From NCBI RefSeq assembly GCF_900102635.1, contig NZ_FMZQ01000004.1, forward strand, positions 186,001-250,000: a stretch of 64,000 nt of DNA, read 5' to 3'. The position numbers and the translations under genes were made by a program. This document shows, one piece after another, positions 25,311 to 34,700 of this stretch. This DNA comes from Ectopseudomonas chengduensis. GTDB taxonomy: Bacteria > Pseudomonadota > Gammaproteobacteria > Pseudomonadales > Pseudomonadaceae. The notes under the pieces are model-generated. The model had not been told where the DNA came from. It did no database searches and was given only the letters and a program-made list of their open reading frames with translations. Positions within the stretch are counted from its first letter, which is position 1. Each line of letters starts with the position of its first letter.

Positions 25311-25386
25311 GGCTATGTCCTACACCCTGTAGGAGCGGATTCATCCGCGAAGCTTTTTCCGCCCTACCGCGCCAAGAGGATTTCCC

Positions 25387-26568
25387 ATGCAAGACGTCGT
25401 CATCGTTGCCGCCACCCGCACCGCCATCGGCAGCTTCCAGGGCAGCCTGGCCGAGATTCCTGCGCCGGAACTCGGCGCCATCGTCATCAAGCGCCTGCTG
25501 GAGCAGACCGGTCTCGACGCAGCCCAGGTCGATGAAGTGATCCTTGGCCAGGTGCTTACCGCAGGCAGTGGCCAGAACCCCGCGCGCCAGGCCGCCATTC
25601 GTGCCGGCCTGCCCCATGCCGTACCGGCCATGACCCTGAACAAGGTTTGTGGCTCGGGCTTGAAAGCCCTGCACCTGGCTGCCCAGGCCATTCGCTGCGG
25701 TGACGCCGAGGTGATCATCGCCGGCGGTATGGAGAACATGAGCCTGGCGCCCTACGTGCTGCCCAAGGCCCGCACCGGCCTGCGCATGGGCCACGCGCAG
25801 ATGCTCGACAGCATGATCGTCGACGGCCTGTGGGACGCCTTCAACGACTACCACATGGGCATCACCGCCGAGAATCTGGTGGAGAAATACGGTATCAGCC
25901 GTGAAGCCCAGGACGCCTTCGCCGCTGCATCGCAACAAAAGGCCGTGGCCGCCATCGAGGCCGGTCGCTTCGATGCCGAGATCACTCCAGTGCTGATCCC
26001 GCAGCGCAAGGGCGACCCTATCGCCTTCGCCCGTGACGAGCAGCCGCGCGCCGGCACCACAGCCGAATCCCTGGCCAAGCTCAAACCCGCATTCAAGAAA
26101 GACGGCAGCGTTACAGCCGGCAACGCCTCCAGCCTCAACGACGGCGCCGCTGCCGTGCTGCTGATGAGCGCGGCCAAGGCGCAGGCGCTGGGTCTGCCGG
26201 TACTGGCGAAGATCAAAGGCTATGCCAATGCCGGTGTCGACCCGGCGATCATGGGCATCGCCCCGGTGTCGGCCACCCGTCGCTGCCTGGACAAGGCCGG
26301 CTGGAGCCTGGCCGACCTGGACCTGATCGAAGCCAACGAAGCCTTCGCGGCCCAGGCGCTGTCGGTCGGCCAAGAGCTGGGCTGGGATGCCGACAAGGTC
26401 AACGTTAACGGCGGCGCCATCGCCCTCGGCCATCCCATCGGCGCCTCGGGCTGCCGCGTGCTGGTCAGCCTACTGCACGAGATGATCCGCCGCGATGTCA
26501 AGAAAGGCCTTGCCACGCTGTGCATCGGTGGCGGCCAGGGCGTGGCACTGGCCATCGAGCGCGCCTGA
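25387..26568 (+). CDS. atoB: Acetyl-CoA C-acetyltransferase (thiolase)
   Basis: The 393-residue thiolase has nucleophile Cys88 in [11 protein letters not shown], His349 in [11 protein letters not shown] and the second catalytic Cys379 in LCIGGGQG, all in the standard places. It splits acetoacetyl-CoA into two acetyl-CoA, the step after CoA transfer by DhcAB. The start ATG is preceded by CAAGAGGAT. It is followed by a REP palindrome and the atoE transporter. Confidence 0.93.
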   Translation: MQDVVIVAATRTAIGSFQGSLAEIPAPELGAIVIKRLLEQTGLDAAQVDEVILGQVLTAGSGQNPARQAAIRAGLPHAVPAMTLNKVCGSGLKALHLAAQAIRCGDAEVIIAGGMENMSLAPYVLPKARTGLRMGHAQMLDSMIVDGLWDAFNDYHMGITAENLVEKYGISREAQDAFAAASQQKAVAAIEAGRFDAEITPVLIPQRKGDPIAFARDEQPRAGTTAESLAKLKPAFKKDGSVTAGNASSLNDGAAAVLLMSAAKAQALGLPVLAKIKGYANAGVDPAIMGIAPVSATRRCLDKAGWSLADLDLIEANEAFAAQALSVGQELGWDADKVNVNGGAIALGHPIGASGCRVLVSLLHEMIRRDVKKGLATLCIGGGQGVALAIERA

Positions 26569-26581
26569 GCAGCTAGAAAAC

Positions 26582-26634
26582 GTAGGGCGGGTGCAACCCG
26601 CCACTACAGGGATGGCGGGTTGCACCCGCCCTAC
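26582..26634. repeat. REP-type palindrome after atoB
   Basis: Two 21-bp perfect inverted arms (starting GTAGGGCGGGTGCAACC) enclose an 11-base loop. The same family occurs at 37691-37743, and a single arm at 22857-22882. Such elements are common between Pseudomonas genes and could end or protect transcripts. Confidence 0.8.
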
Positions 26635-26758
26635 GGTTCAACACAACCACCCGCTCGGCCTCGGCCGAGCGTTGTCATATCCACTGCAACCCGCAGGCAT
26701 AGCCAACCCTGAATGCCTGGTAAAGCCCTTACACAACCATAAGAAAGAGGCGTCATCC

Positions 26759-28102
26759 ATGTTCAACACCCTCACCCGCATGAGCGTGAGCCTGGTACAA
26801 AAGTACCTGCCCTCACCGTTCGTTTTCTCCGCCTTGCTAACTCTGGGCGTGCTGCTCGCTGGTATCTTTTCCACTGGCCAATCGCTACCGGCCATGGTGC
26901 AGCACTGGAGCAGCGGTTTCTGGACGCTGCTCGGCTTCGCCATGCAGATGTCGCTGATCTTCGTCACCGGCCACGCTCTGGCCAGCGCACCGATCATCAA
27001 TCGCCAACTCGACCGCCTGGCCGGCCTGGCACGCACACCCGGTCAGGCGATCATCATGGTCACCCTGGTGGCGCTGGTCGGTTGCTGGGTCAACTGGGGC
27101 TTCGGCCTGGTGATCGGCGCGGTGTTCGCCCGCGCCCTGGCACGCAAGGTCGATGGCGTCGATTACCCGCTGCTGGTGGCCTCGGCCTACTCGGGCTTCC
27201 TGGTCTGGCACGGCGGCCTGGCCGGCTCGATTCCGCTGTCCATGGCCACCGGCGGCCCGGATCTGGCGCGCATCACCGCAGGCGTGCTGACCGATCCAGT
27301 GAGCATCACCGAAACCCTGTTCAGCCCGTTGAACCTGACCATCGTGGTCCTGCTGTTCATCGGCCTGCCGCTGCTCAACCGCGCCATGCACCCGCGTCAG
27401 GGCGCCAAGATCGCCGACCCAGCCAAACTGGTGGAATCGCGTGCGGAACTGCCGGCTCGTGAAACCCCGGCGCAGCGCCTGGACGACAGCCGCATCCTCG
27501 GTCTGGCACTGGTGGCCATGGCCGGTATCTACCTGTTCAACCACTTCGCCACCAAGGGCTTCGTGCTTGGCCTGGACGTGGTCATCGCCATCTTCCTGTT
27601 CAGCGGCCTGCTGATGCACGGCACCCCAGAGCGCTACATGCGCGCGGTGGACGAGAGCGTGCGTGGCATCGGCGGCATCGTCCTGCTGTTCCCCTTCTAT
27701 GCCGGGATCATGGGCATGATGATGGGCGCCAACGCCGACGGTATTTCCCTCGGCCGGCAGATCACCGAAGCGTTCATCTCCTGGTCCTCGGCTGACACCT
27801 TCCCGCTGCTGGCCTTCCTCAGCGCTGGCGTGGTCAACGTGTTCGTGCCGTCTGGTGGCGGCCAGTGGGCCGTGCAAGGCCCGATCATGCTGCCGGCTGC
27901 TCAGGCACTGGGCGTCTCGCCGACCGTCACCGCCATGGCGATTGCCTGGGGCGACGCCTGGACCAACATGATCCAGCCGTTCTGGGCACTGCCGCTGCTC
28001 GGCATCGTCGGTCTCGGCGCCCGCGACATCATGGGCTACTGCCTGATCATGCTGCTGTACTCGGGCGTGGTGATCTGCGGCGCATTCTACTTCCTCGGCT
28101 GA
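26759..28102 (+). CDS. atoE: Short-chain fatty acid transporter, AtoE family
   Basis: The 447-residue membrane protein has about 11-12 hydrophobic segments and the AtoE family features: VQKYLPSPFVFSALLTL at the N-terminus, a GCWVNWGFGLVIGAVFARALARKV stretch, and FVPSGGGQWAVQGPIMLPAA in the last third. I chose ATG 26759 (AAGAAAGAGGCG upstream) over a much longer frame that overlaps atoB. It should import short-chain acids such as acetoacetate or butyrate for the CoA-transferase/thiolase pathway upstream. Confidence 0.92.
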   Translation: MFNTLTRMSVSLVQKYLPSPFVFSALLTLGVLLAGIFSTGQSLPAMVQHWSSGFWTLLGFAMQMSLIFVTGHALASAPIINRQLDRLAGLARTPGQAIIMVTLVALVGCWVNWGFGLVIGAVFARALARKVDGVDYPLLVASAYSGFLVWHGGLAGSIPLSMATGGPDLARITAGVLTDPVSITETLFSPLNLTIVVLLFIGLPLLNRAMHPRQGAKIADPAKLVESRAELPARETPAQRLDDSRILGLALVAMAGIYLFNHFATKGFVLGLDVVIAIFLFSGLLMHGTPERYMRAVDESVRGIGGIVLLFPFYAGIMGMMMGANADGISLGRQITEAFISWSSADTFPLLAFLSAGVVNVFVPSGGGQWAVQGPIMLPAAQALGVSPTVTAMAIAWGDAWTNMIQPFWALPLLGIVGLGARDIMGYCLIMLLYSGVVICGAFYFLG

Positions 28103-28169
28103 CCAGGCAGCGAGGCCTTGCAGGGTGGGCTGGGCGGCGATCCGCTTCGGCCCACGCTGACCAACCCAG

Positions 28170-28190
28170 GTGGGCTAAAGCCCACCCTAC
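28170..28190. repeat. Short REP-like hairpin after atoE
   Basis: GTGGGCT and AGCCCAC are 7-bp arms around a one-base A loop at 28170-28184, followed by CCTAC. It looks like the end of another REP type. Confidence 0.5.
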
Positions 28191-28257
28191 GAGCTGACTA
28201 TTTGCTCGGTTGAATCCCCGCTCGCGATCACCGCACTGTGAGGCCTCGCGAGCTAGA

Positions 28258-28366
28258 GCGATGCAAGGCAGAGGCAGGCGAGCAACGGTCGGAGTCGCGG
28301 GCGACTGTACTTTTGTACATGAGCATTGTGAGCCTGCCTCTAACGCAGCAGCGCCGACGCGCAGCA
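28258..28366 (+). repeat. Structured intergenic repeat, copy B
   Basis: A 10-bp outer stem (AGAGGCAGGC at 28270-28279 with GCCTGCCTCT at 28332-28341) encloses an inner 5-bp stem (TGTAC-TTTT-GTACA at 28306-28319) and the conserved TGAGCATTGTGAGCCTG segment. It is homologous to copy A at 53591-53707. Compared with that copy, three outer pairs change from A-T to G-C on both sides and one inner pair changes likewise. It lies between atoE and the convergent LuxR gene. The stretch 28103-28374 has no protein gene. Confidence 0.8.
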
Positions 28367-28374
28367 GGCCGAAC

Positions 28375-30981
28375 TCAATCCCCCATCAGCCCCTGCGCCT
28401 TGGCCATCGCCACGGCCTGGGTGCGTCTTTGCACGCCGAGCTTGACGTTGATCCGCCGCGCATGAGTCTTGACCGTGTGCAGCGAGATGAACAGACGATC
28501 GGCGATTTCCTGATTGGAACAGCCCTGCGCGATCAACTGCAGCACTGCCAACTCCCGCGAGCTGAGCAGCGCAGTACCGGCACTGGCCGGCTCATCCAAG
28601 CACGGCGCCGGATCGAACAGGCGCTGATGCAGGTTCTGCCCAGCCTCACCCGGCAACAGGCGATCGAGCCATTGCGCCTGACGCTGCTGCAGCTCCTGTA
28701 ACGGCCGCAGCAGGCGCAGCTGTCGCGCCTCACCAAGCGCCTGCTGCAACAGGTTATCTGCCTGCTCCAACTCGTCCTGCATGAGCAGCGCCTCGGCCAG
28801 GCTGACCCGACATTCGCAGGCCAGACTGCGATGCCCGGCGAGCTGGCATTCCTCCAGCAGCAGGCGCAGTGCATGCTCAGCGGCAGCGTGGTGGCCGAGC
28901 AGCAGATCGCTCAGCGCCAGGTAACGACGCAAGCGCGGCAACAAATCGTAGAACTCGGAAGGCGCCAGCTGCTGGCGTTGCTGCAGCTGCTGCAGCGTCT
29001 GGGCGAACAGTTCCCGCGCCCGCCCGGTCTGCCCCTGACGCAGCAGCAGCCGCCCAGCCTGCAACTGCAGCACACAGCGGTAACGCACTTCCGGCACATG
29101 CGACCACTGCATCACTCGCTCGGCCCGCTGCAACCACTGATGGGCCTCGTCGAGATCGCCACGACTTTCCGCCAGCTCCAGCATGCCGAGGTAGCCGGAA
29201 ATGATGTAGGCATCCTCGCAGTGCTCGGCTTCCTGCAGCCCCAGCCGATACGCCTGCTGCGCCGCCTCGTCGAGACCCTGACGAGCCAGCAGGCTGGCCC
29301 GTACCAGCAGCAGGCGAGCGACCACCGGGCTATGGTTGAAGCGTTCGCGCAGCAGCGCCAGGGACTGTTCGGCGAGCTCCGCAGCGCGCCCGGCCTCGCC
29401 ACGCATCTGCAGCAGCAGGCAGTGATCGGTATTGAGCAAAGCCTCGAAAATCAGGCTGCCATTGAGCCGCGCCAGGCGTAGGCCCTGATCCAGCGCCTGC
29501 TTGGCCTGGTCCAGCGCATGTTCGGCCATATGCTGCTGGGCCAGCGCCTGGTAACAGAGCACGCGCTGCGACCAACTGCCCTCGTCCAGCATCTGCAGGG
29601 CCTGTTCGCAGTGCATCCGGGCATCACGGCGTCCGCACTGACGCGCCAATACGCCCGTCAATGCCTGCCAATGGGCGATCAGTTTGCGCTGGCGGCGCTC
29701 ATCCGGTTGCGGCATGAAATGCGCCAACCCCTGGATGCAGTCGGCAGCTTCATCGAAACGGGCACAGATGATCAGGGCCCAGGCCTGCAGCACGATCAGT
29801 CGCGGCGAGCTGGCGAACAGCCAGGCCGGCAGCTCTTCGCGCCATTGCAGGAACTGCGCGACAGAGTGCCCCTGCAGCAATTGCTCCTGGCTGAACCGCT
29901 GCAGGTAATTGACCGCGACCTCGACCTGCCCTGCCAGCAGGGCGTGTTCGACGGCCTCGCGAATATCACCGTGCTGAGCGAACCACTGGCAGGCGCGCAC
30001 ATGGATCGGGGCCGGCGCCGGCGCACCCGGCAGAAGACGTAATACCTCGGCCAGCGGTCGCCACAGTCGGAACCAGGTGCCGCTGCTGTCGAGACTACGC
30101 ACGAACAGCTGTCGTCGTTGCAGTTCGCCGAGCAGCTCACTGCCACGGCCCTCCAGCAGATGCTCGCAGAGCGACCGGGAAAAACGCGGCAGCAAGGCCA
30201 GTGCATGCAGATCGCTGCGCAGCTCTTCGTCCAGATCGGCCAGCACCTCGCGCTGTACGTAATCGCGTAGCAGCGGGCAACCAGCCTGCAAACGCTGACG
30301 CAGCGCATCCTCGTCGACGTCGAGCAGCAGCAGGCGAATCGCCGCCAGCCAGCCTTCGCTGCTGTCCAGCAGAGCCTGCCGCACGTCTTGCGCCAGCGTC
30401 ACCTGCAGCGCCGCCAACAGTTCATTCAGCGCCGCGTCATCCAGCGCCAGCTCTTCGCCCTTGAGTTCCAGCAGATCGCCCTGCAGCAGCAGGCGCGGCA
30501 GGTTCCAGGCCGGTATGCGGCGGCTGGCGACCCACCAGGTGACCTGCTGCGGCGCCACGGCGAACAACCGGTCGAGGCAGGCATCGAGCTCATCGTCAGC
30601 CTGTCGCGGGTAGTCGTCGATAAAGATCCACAAACGCCCCGCACGCTCATGCAGCCGATCGATCAGCCCCGCTTCACCGCCATCGTCGAACGGTAACTGC
30701 ATGGCTGCGGCCAGTCGCTTGCACAGCTGCGTCGGTGTCAGGCTGCGGCCACCGAGATCGAGCCATACACGCTCGACGGCGGCTGGTGTGTGGCGTGCGC
30801 ACTGGCCGAGCAGTACGCTCTTGCCGGTACCAGCAGGCGCGCACAGCAAGCGCAGTCGCGACTCGCTGGCGAGCAGGCGCTGCAGCAGGGCTGGGCGGGA
30901 AACCACACAGGGCGGCAATCGCGGTAGATTGGCAGGTTGCACCTGCAACGCACTTGGACGGGCGATGGCAAGGGTAGGCAT
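28375..30981 (-). CDS. MalT-like LuxR-family transcriptional activator
   Basis: The 868-residue protein is a STAND-type regulator. It has an ATP-binding N-terminus with a Walker A motif (GTGKS at 51-55), a winged/AAA lid region, a long helical TPR-like sensor region (about 330-790) and a C-terminal LuxR HTH (about 805-865, SRELAVLQLIAQGCSNQEIADRL then SLHTVKTHARRINVKL). Such proteins (for example MalT, AlkS) oligomerise on ATP and inducer binding. It is transcribed in the same direction as the DUF1329/DUF1302 genes upstream but after a terminator, so it has its own promoter in 30982-31097. It is a plausible regulator of that pair. Confidence 0.9.
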   Translation of the reverse strand: MPTLAIARPSALQVQPANLPRLPPCVVSRPALLQRLLASESRLRLLCAPAGTGKSVLLGQCARHTPAAVERVWLDLGGRSLTPTQLCKRLAAAMQLPFDDGGEAGLIDRLHERAGRLWIFIDDYPRQADDELDACLDRLFAVAPQQVTWWVASRRIPAWNLPRLLLQGDLLELKGEELALDDAALNELLAALQVTLAQDVRQALLDSSEGWLAAIRLLLLDVDEDALRQRLQAGCPLLRDYVQREVLADLDEELRSDLHALALLPRFSRSLCEHLLEGRGSELLGELQRRQLFVRSLDSSGTWFRLWRPLAEVLRLLPGAPAPAPIHVRACQWFAQHGDIREAVEHALLAGQVEVAVNYLQRFSQEQLLQGHSVAQFLQWREELPAWLFASSPRLIVLQAWALIICARFDEAADCIQGLAHFMPQPDERRQRKLIAHWQALTGVLARQCGRRDARMHCEQALQMLDEGSWSQRVLCYQALAQQHMAEHALDQAKQALDQGLRLARLNGSLIFEALLNTDHCLLLQMRGEAGRAAELAEQSLALLRERFNHSPVVARLLLVRASLLARQGLDEAAQQAYRLGLQEAEHCEDAYIISGYLGMLELAESRGDLDEAHQWLQRAERVMQWSHVPEVRYRCVLQLQAGRLLLRQGQTGRARELFAQTLQQLQQRQQLAPSEFYDLLPRLRRYLALSDLLLGHHAAAEHALRLLLEECQLAGHRSLACECRVSLAEALLMQDELEQADNLLQQALGEARQLRLLRPLQELQQRQAQWLDRLLPGEAGQNLHQRLFDPAPCLDEPASAGTALLSSRELAVLQLIAQGCSNQEIADRLFISLHTVKTHARRINVKLGVQRRTQAVAMAKAQGLMGD

Positions 30982-31097
30982 GGCAGCGGTTCTCTCTGCT
31001 TGTCATTGTTGAACCACCAGACGATGGTACCCCGCTTACCGCGTGCGACCACCCCTTGGCGCTTATGGCGCGAGATTCACGTGAGAGAGGCGCACAG

Positions 31098-31132
31098 AAA
31101 AAAGCCGGCGACGCACAAGGCGACACCGGCTT
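31098..31132 (-). terminator. Rho-independent terminator of DUF1302-DUF1329 operon
   Basis: AAGCCGG and CCGGCTT form a stem that on the minus strand ends in a run of six T. It lies 20 bases after the DUF1329 stop. Confidence 0.8.
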
Positions 31133-31151
31133 GCTTCGAGTTGCTTAGTGG

Positions 31152-32525
31152 TCAGCGCACGCCGGCGTTACGCAGCGCTGCAGGGGTGAAGTCCTTGGCC
31201 GAGGCCTGGGTGCCGTACTGGATCGACATCTTCTCCTCGTTGGCCATGCCGACGGCGACGTAGCGACCGGCGATGACGTCGTACAGCGCTTCCAGGGCGT
31301 AGACCGGGATCTTCTGCGCGTAGTGCTGCAGCAGCATGGCCTCGCCGACACGCCAGAGCTGGCCGCGACCGTCATAGTGCTCGGACAGGGCGATCTGCCA
31401 GGAGTCCTCGTCGACATAGAAGCGGCGCTTGGCGTAGATGTTGCGCTCACCGGACTTCAGCGTCGCCTCCACTTCCCACACACGGTGCAGCTCGTAGCGG
31501 GTCAGGTCCTGGTTGATGTGCCCGGCCTTGAGGATGTCGGCGTACTTCACGCTCGGCAGCGCCAGGCGGTAGTTGTTGTAGGGAATGAACAGCTCGCGCT
31601 TGCCCACCAGCTTCCAGTCGTAGCGATCCGGGGCGCCATTGAACATGTCGAAGTTGTCCGAGGTACGCAGACCGTCCGACGCAGTGCCCGGGCCGTCATA
31701 GGCCACCTGCGGCGCACGCCGTACGCGACGCTGACCAGCGTTGTACAGCCAGGCCATGCGCGGCTCGGCCACCTGGTCGAGCGAGTCGTGCACCAGCAGC
31801 ACGTTACCGGCCAGACGCGCCGGAGCGGTGACCCGCTGCTTGAAGAACAGCAGCGCGTTTTCCGCCTTGCTCGGATCGATATCGGGGATGTTGTCCGGGA
31901 AGGCCACTTCGTCCTCGAAGTTCACCAGGGTGTAGGCGCCGTTGGTCTGCGGCGAGGCCTGCACGATGCTGCGCTTGAGGTTGCCACCGCGGTAACGGGT
32001 GATGTGGTTCCACACCACCTCCAGGCCGTTCTGCGGAATCGGGAAGGCGTAATAGCGGCTGTCGGTGAAGCCGGTCAGGCCGTTGCCGCCATCACGCAGG
32101 CCGGTCTTCAGCGCGCTGGTTTTGGCCGCAGCGTTGATCGCATCCGGTACCGCCGTACTGCGGTGCGTCGGGTACACCGGCATGCGATAGCTTTCCGGAT
32201 AGCGCGCGAACATCGCCAGTTGCCCGGCCGACAACTGGTCGCGGTACTGCTCCAGGTTCTGCGCGGTGATGGTGAACAGCGGCTGCTCACCGGCGAAGGG
32301 GTCACTGAGAAAACCGCGTGCATCGACCTGCCCGGCATTGCTGGCCAGGCCGCCCGTCCAGGCGGGGATGGTGCCAGCTGCGTTGCCGGCCATCTCGCCG
32401 CCCAGCGGGGTCAAACTGGTACCGAGCTTGGCTGCTTCCTGCTCGCTGACCGCGGCCAGAACACCGCTGGCCAGCAGGCTCAGGGACAGCGCGCCGAGCA
32501 TCTTCAGGGTTGTATTCATCTGCAT
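31152..32525 (-). CDS. DUF1329 domain exported protein
   Basis: The 457-residue protein has a signal peptide of about 24 residues (cleavage near VLAAVSE) and belongs to the DUF1329 family by its typical features: the LTPLGGEMAGNAAGTIPAWTGGL opening, YPESYRMPVYPTHR, and late motifs HRVWEVEATLKSGERN and YAKRRFYVDEDSWQ. The fold resembles LolB/LolA-like lipid-binding shells (known from predictions for this family). It is encoded 21 bases after DUF1302 on the same strand, and the two are nearly always paired in Pseudomonas. A role in moving hydrophobic compounds across the envelope is inferred. Confidence 0.9.
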   Translation of the reverse strand: MQMNTTLKMLGALSLSLLASGVLAAVSEQEAAKLGTSLTPLGGEMAGNAAGTIPAWTGGLASNAGQVDARGFLSDPFAGEQPLFTITAQNLEQYRDQLSAGQLAMFARYPESYRMPVYPTHRSTAVPDAINAAAKTSALKTGLRDGGNGLTGFTDSRYYAFPIPQNGLEVVWNHITRYRGGNLKRSIVQASPQTNGAYTLVNFEDEVAFPDNIPDIDPSKAENALLFFKQRVTAPARLAGNVLLVHDSLDQVAEPRMAWLYNAGQRRVRRAPQVAYDGPGTASDGLRTSDNFDMFNGAPDRYDWKLVGKRELFIPYNNYRLALPSVKYADILKAGHINQDLTRYELHRVWEVEATLKSGERNIYAKRRFYVDEDSWQIALSEHYDGRGQLWRVGEAMLLQHYAQKIPVYALEALYDVIAGRYVAVGMANEEKMSIQYGTQASAKDFTPAALRNAGVR

Positions 32526-32546
32526 TCCTCAACTGATCCTGTTGGC

Positions 32547-34343
32547 CTAGAAGCTCACGCCGAAGCTGAGCGCCAGGAAGTCGCGGTCGACCGCGGTGTT
32601 GTACTCGCCACCGAAGAAGTCGGTGTACGAGAGGCTGGCTGTATAGGTGTTGCGGTAGTCGGCATCGACCCCGAAACTCACCGCCTTGGCACCCTCGTTG
32701 AACAGGCCGTTGGGGCCATAGCCGTCGACGTCATGCGACCAGGAGACGTTCGGCCGCAGGTTCACCCCGGCGAACACGTTGCTGTACTCCCAGATGCCAC
32801 GCACCCGGTAGCCCCAGGAAGTGCTGGTGACGAAGCCGTGAGTGTCGCCACGGAATCCGTAGGCACCGAACAGCGAATCGCGGCCGTAGCGCAGGTCTTC
32901 ACGGCTCTCCAGCCCACCGACATGGGCCATGCCGATTTCGCCCACCAGGGTGAAGCGCCCGGCGCCCATCACCTGATCGAAGAAATGGGTCAAGGTGGTC
33001 TGCACCTGGGTGACTTCCTTGCGCCGGTAGCCGACGTTGTCCTGACCGGGGCCGGCCACGACAGGGGCAGTTGCTCCATTGGTGATGGGGTTGAGCAGGC
33101 TCAGGGTCATGTCGGTGGTGTTGATCTGCAGCGGCAGGTTCGGCCGGTAGCTGACCTCGCCGGCCCAGGCGGTGCCAGTAGGCAAGGTGGTGGAGAAGCT
33201 CAGTCCGTAGAGACGGATGTCCTCGGGGTATTCCAGGTAGTAGCGGCCATTGCCGAGCATTACGCTCTGCGCCAGGCCGGCGCCGCTGCCGGGTACGATG
33301 CCATTGGCGGTGCCGATGATCCCCGGCAGCGCATTCAAGGTCGCCTGCCCGGCGTTCTGCGTGCTGACGATGGGCGTGCGGCTGTGGTAGTTCATGAAGT
33401 AAGCGCCGTACTCGGTCTCGTCACCGAGCCAGCGCAGGGCCAGGCCCCACTGGCCGCTATCACGCGCATCACGATCACCGGCACGCGGCAGGATCACCCC
33501 TTCGCTGTCGACGCGGAAGCCCTGCCCGAACGCGGCGGCAATCGGCTGCAACGGCGCGATGGCCGGCGAGCCGATGTGGTAGCCGTTGTCGCAGCCATCG
33601 GCGGCCACATCGGCGGTGGAGAAGAAGGTGCCGCAGTTGTCGAGGATGGTTTGGTCCCACTCCAACTGATAGAAGGCCTCCATGCTCAGGCGGTCGGTGA
33701 GGCTCTGCGACAGGTAGAGCATGTTCACCGGGATCAGGCCTTCCTTGATCTCCGCGCCGGGGCGGCGGAAGGCGGCCACGTCGATCGGGTTGATGGCGTT
33801 GATGCTGTTGCCGATGAAAGTGCTCTCGCCCCAGCTCACCACCTGCTTGCCGACCCGCACCGTGCCCGGCAGATCGCCAATGGCGTAGTTGTGGTAGAGG
33901 AAGGCATCGAGAATTTCCGCCCCCGAAGACTTGGCGCCCTCCTTGCGATTGCTGTCGTCGATATCCTTGAACAGGCGGCTTTCGTCCTTGAGCTCGAAGT
34001 CGTACCAGTACTTGCCGCGCACGAATACGCCGGTATCGCGGTACTTCAGTTCGAGGTCGTGGATGCCCTTGAAGATCTTCGAGAAGGTCTCGCCCTTCTT
34101 GAAATTCAAGCGCCCATCGTCACCAGTCTGCGCCTGGCCCTGGCCGCCGTTGTTGGGGCCGATCAGATCGCGATCCGGACTGCGCATCGACCAGCTGGCG
34201 CCGACCGACAGCGAGCTGTCGAACTGCCCTTCGATCTCACCGATGTTGAAGTTGACGGCCTGTGCCGGTGCGACAAAACCGACGGCGACGGCCAAAGCCA
34301 AGGTGTGCGGCTGGAATAGTCCGGGCCCTGTTGTTCTTGTCAT
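32547..34343 (-). CDS. DUF1302 domain outer-membrane protein
   Basis: The 598-residue protein starts at ATG 34343 behind CAGGAGACC; the longer frame is rejected. A signal peptide of about 27 residues ends near AQAVNF. The mature part opens with NFNIGEIEGQFDSSLSVGASW, the hallmark of DUF1302, is beta-strand rich and ends in SFGVSF, a terminal Phe as in outer-membrane barrels. With DUF1329 it probably forms an uptake or export path for lipophilic molecules. Nothing in the sequence shows the substrate. Confidence 0.9.
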   Translation of the reverse strand: MTRTTGPGLFQPHTLALAVAVGFVAPAQAVNFNIGEIEGQFDSSLSVGASWSMRSPDRDLIGPNNGGQGQAQTGDDGRLNFKKGETFSKIFKGIHDLELKYRDTGVFVRGKYWYDFELKDESRLFKDIDDSNRKEGAKSSGAEILDAFLYHNYAIGDLPGTVRVGKQVVSWGESTFIGNSINAINPIDVAAFRRPGAEIKEGLIPVNMLYLSQSLTDRLSMEAFYQLEWDQTILDNCGTFFSTADVAADGCDNGYHIGSPAIAPLQPIAAAFGQGFRVDSEGVILPRAGDRDARDSGQWGLALRWLGDETEYGAYFMNYHSRTPIVSTQNAGQATLNALPGIIGTANGIVPGSGAGLAQSVMLGNGRYYLEYPEDIRLYGLSFSTTLPTGTAWAGEVSYRPNLPLQINTTDMTLSLLNPITNGATAPVVAGPGQDNVGYRRKEVTQVQTTLTHFFDQVMGAGRFTLVGEIGMAHVGGLESREDLRYGRDSLFGAYGFRGDTHGFVTSTSWGYRVRGIWEYSNVFAGVNLRPNVSWSHDVDGYGPNGLFNEGAKAVSFGVDADYRNTYTASLSYTDFFGGEYNTAVDRDFLALSFGVSF

Positions 34344-34667
34344 GCGGGTCTCCTGAAGTGGGGTGCAACTGCAGGGAACCCTACGCAGCGACCACACCTC
34401 GGATAAGCGCACCAAGGAGGGATTTCATCTGTCGCCCGAAAGGATGAATGGCGCCCTGGCGCGGGCGCAGGCCGCGACACTCAGCGTGCTGAATGACGAG
34501 GTATCAGGAAGGTGGGGAACTATTTGTTGGCAGGCCATGCTGCCCAATGCGCCACGGCTCTGAACTGTAGGAGCGGCGCCCCGCCGCGAACAGGGGCCGC
34601 GAAGCCAGGACAGCTCCGCCACCAGGCTGGGCTGTAACGAAAGCCGCCGGGAGCGCCTAATCCCATC
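34344..34667. other. Non-coding gap between DUF1302 and hydrolase genes
   Basis: No convincing gene is present. The stretch holds the promoter of the DUF1302 operon (leader with CAGGAGACC) and a half REP-like element (TGTAGGAGCGGCGCC, 34566-34580). Confidence 0.5.
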
Positions 34668-34693
34668 GGCAGAGCCCGGAATCGGGCTCTGCC
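34668..34693. terminator. Hairpin after alpha/beta hydrolase
   Basis: GGCAGAGCCCG and CGGGCTCTGCC form an 11-bp perfect stem with a 4-base loop, 7 bases past the hydrolase stop on the minus strand. There is no T-run, so termination is likely but not certain. Confidence 0.6.
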
Positions 34694-34700
34694 TGGTCGA

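Noticed and set aside
31323..34319. Long plus-strand open frame (about 998 codons) opposite DUF1329 and DUF1302
   Set aside because: It spans two genes and their gap on the other strand, has no ribosome binding site or recognisable domain, and shows shadow-type composition.
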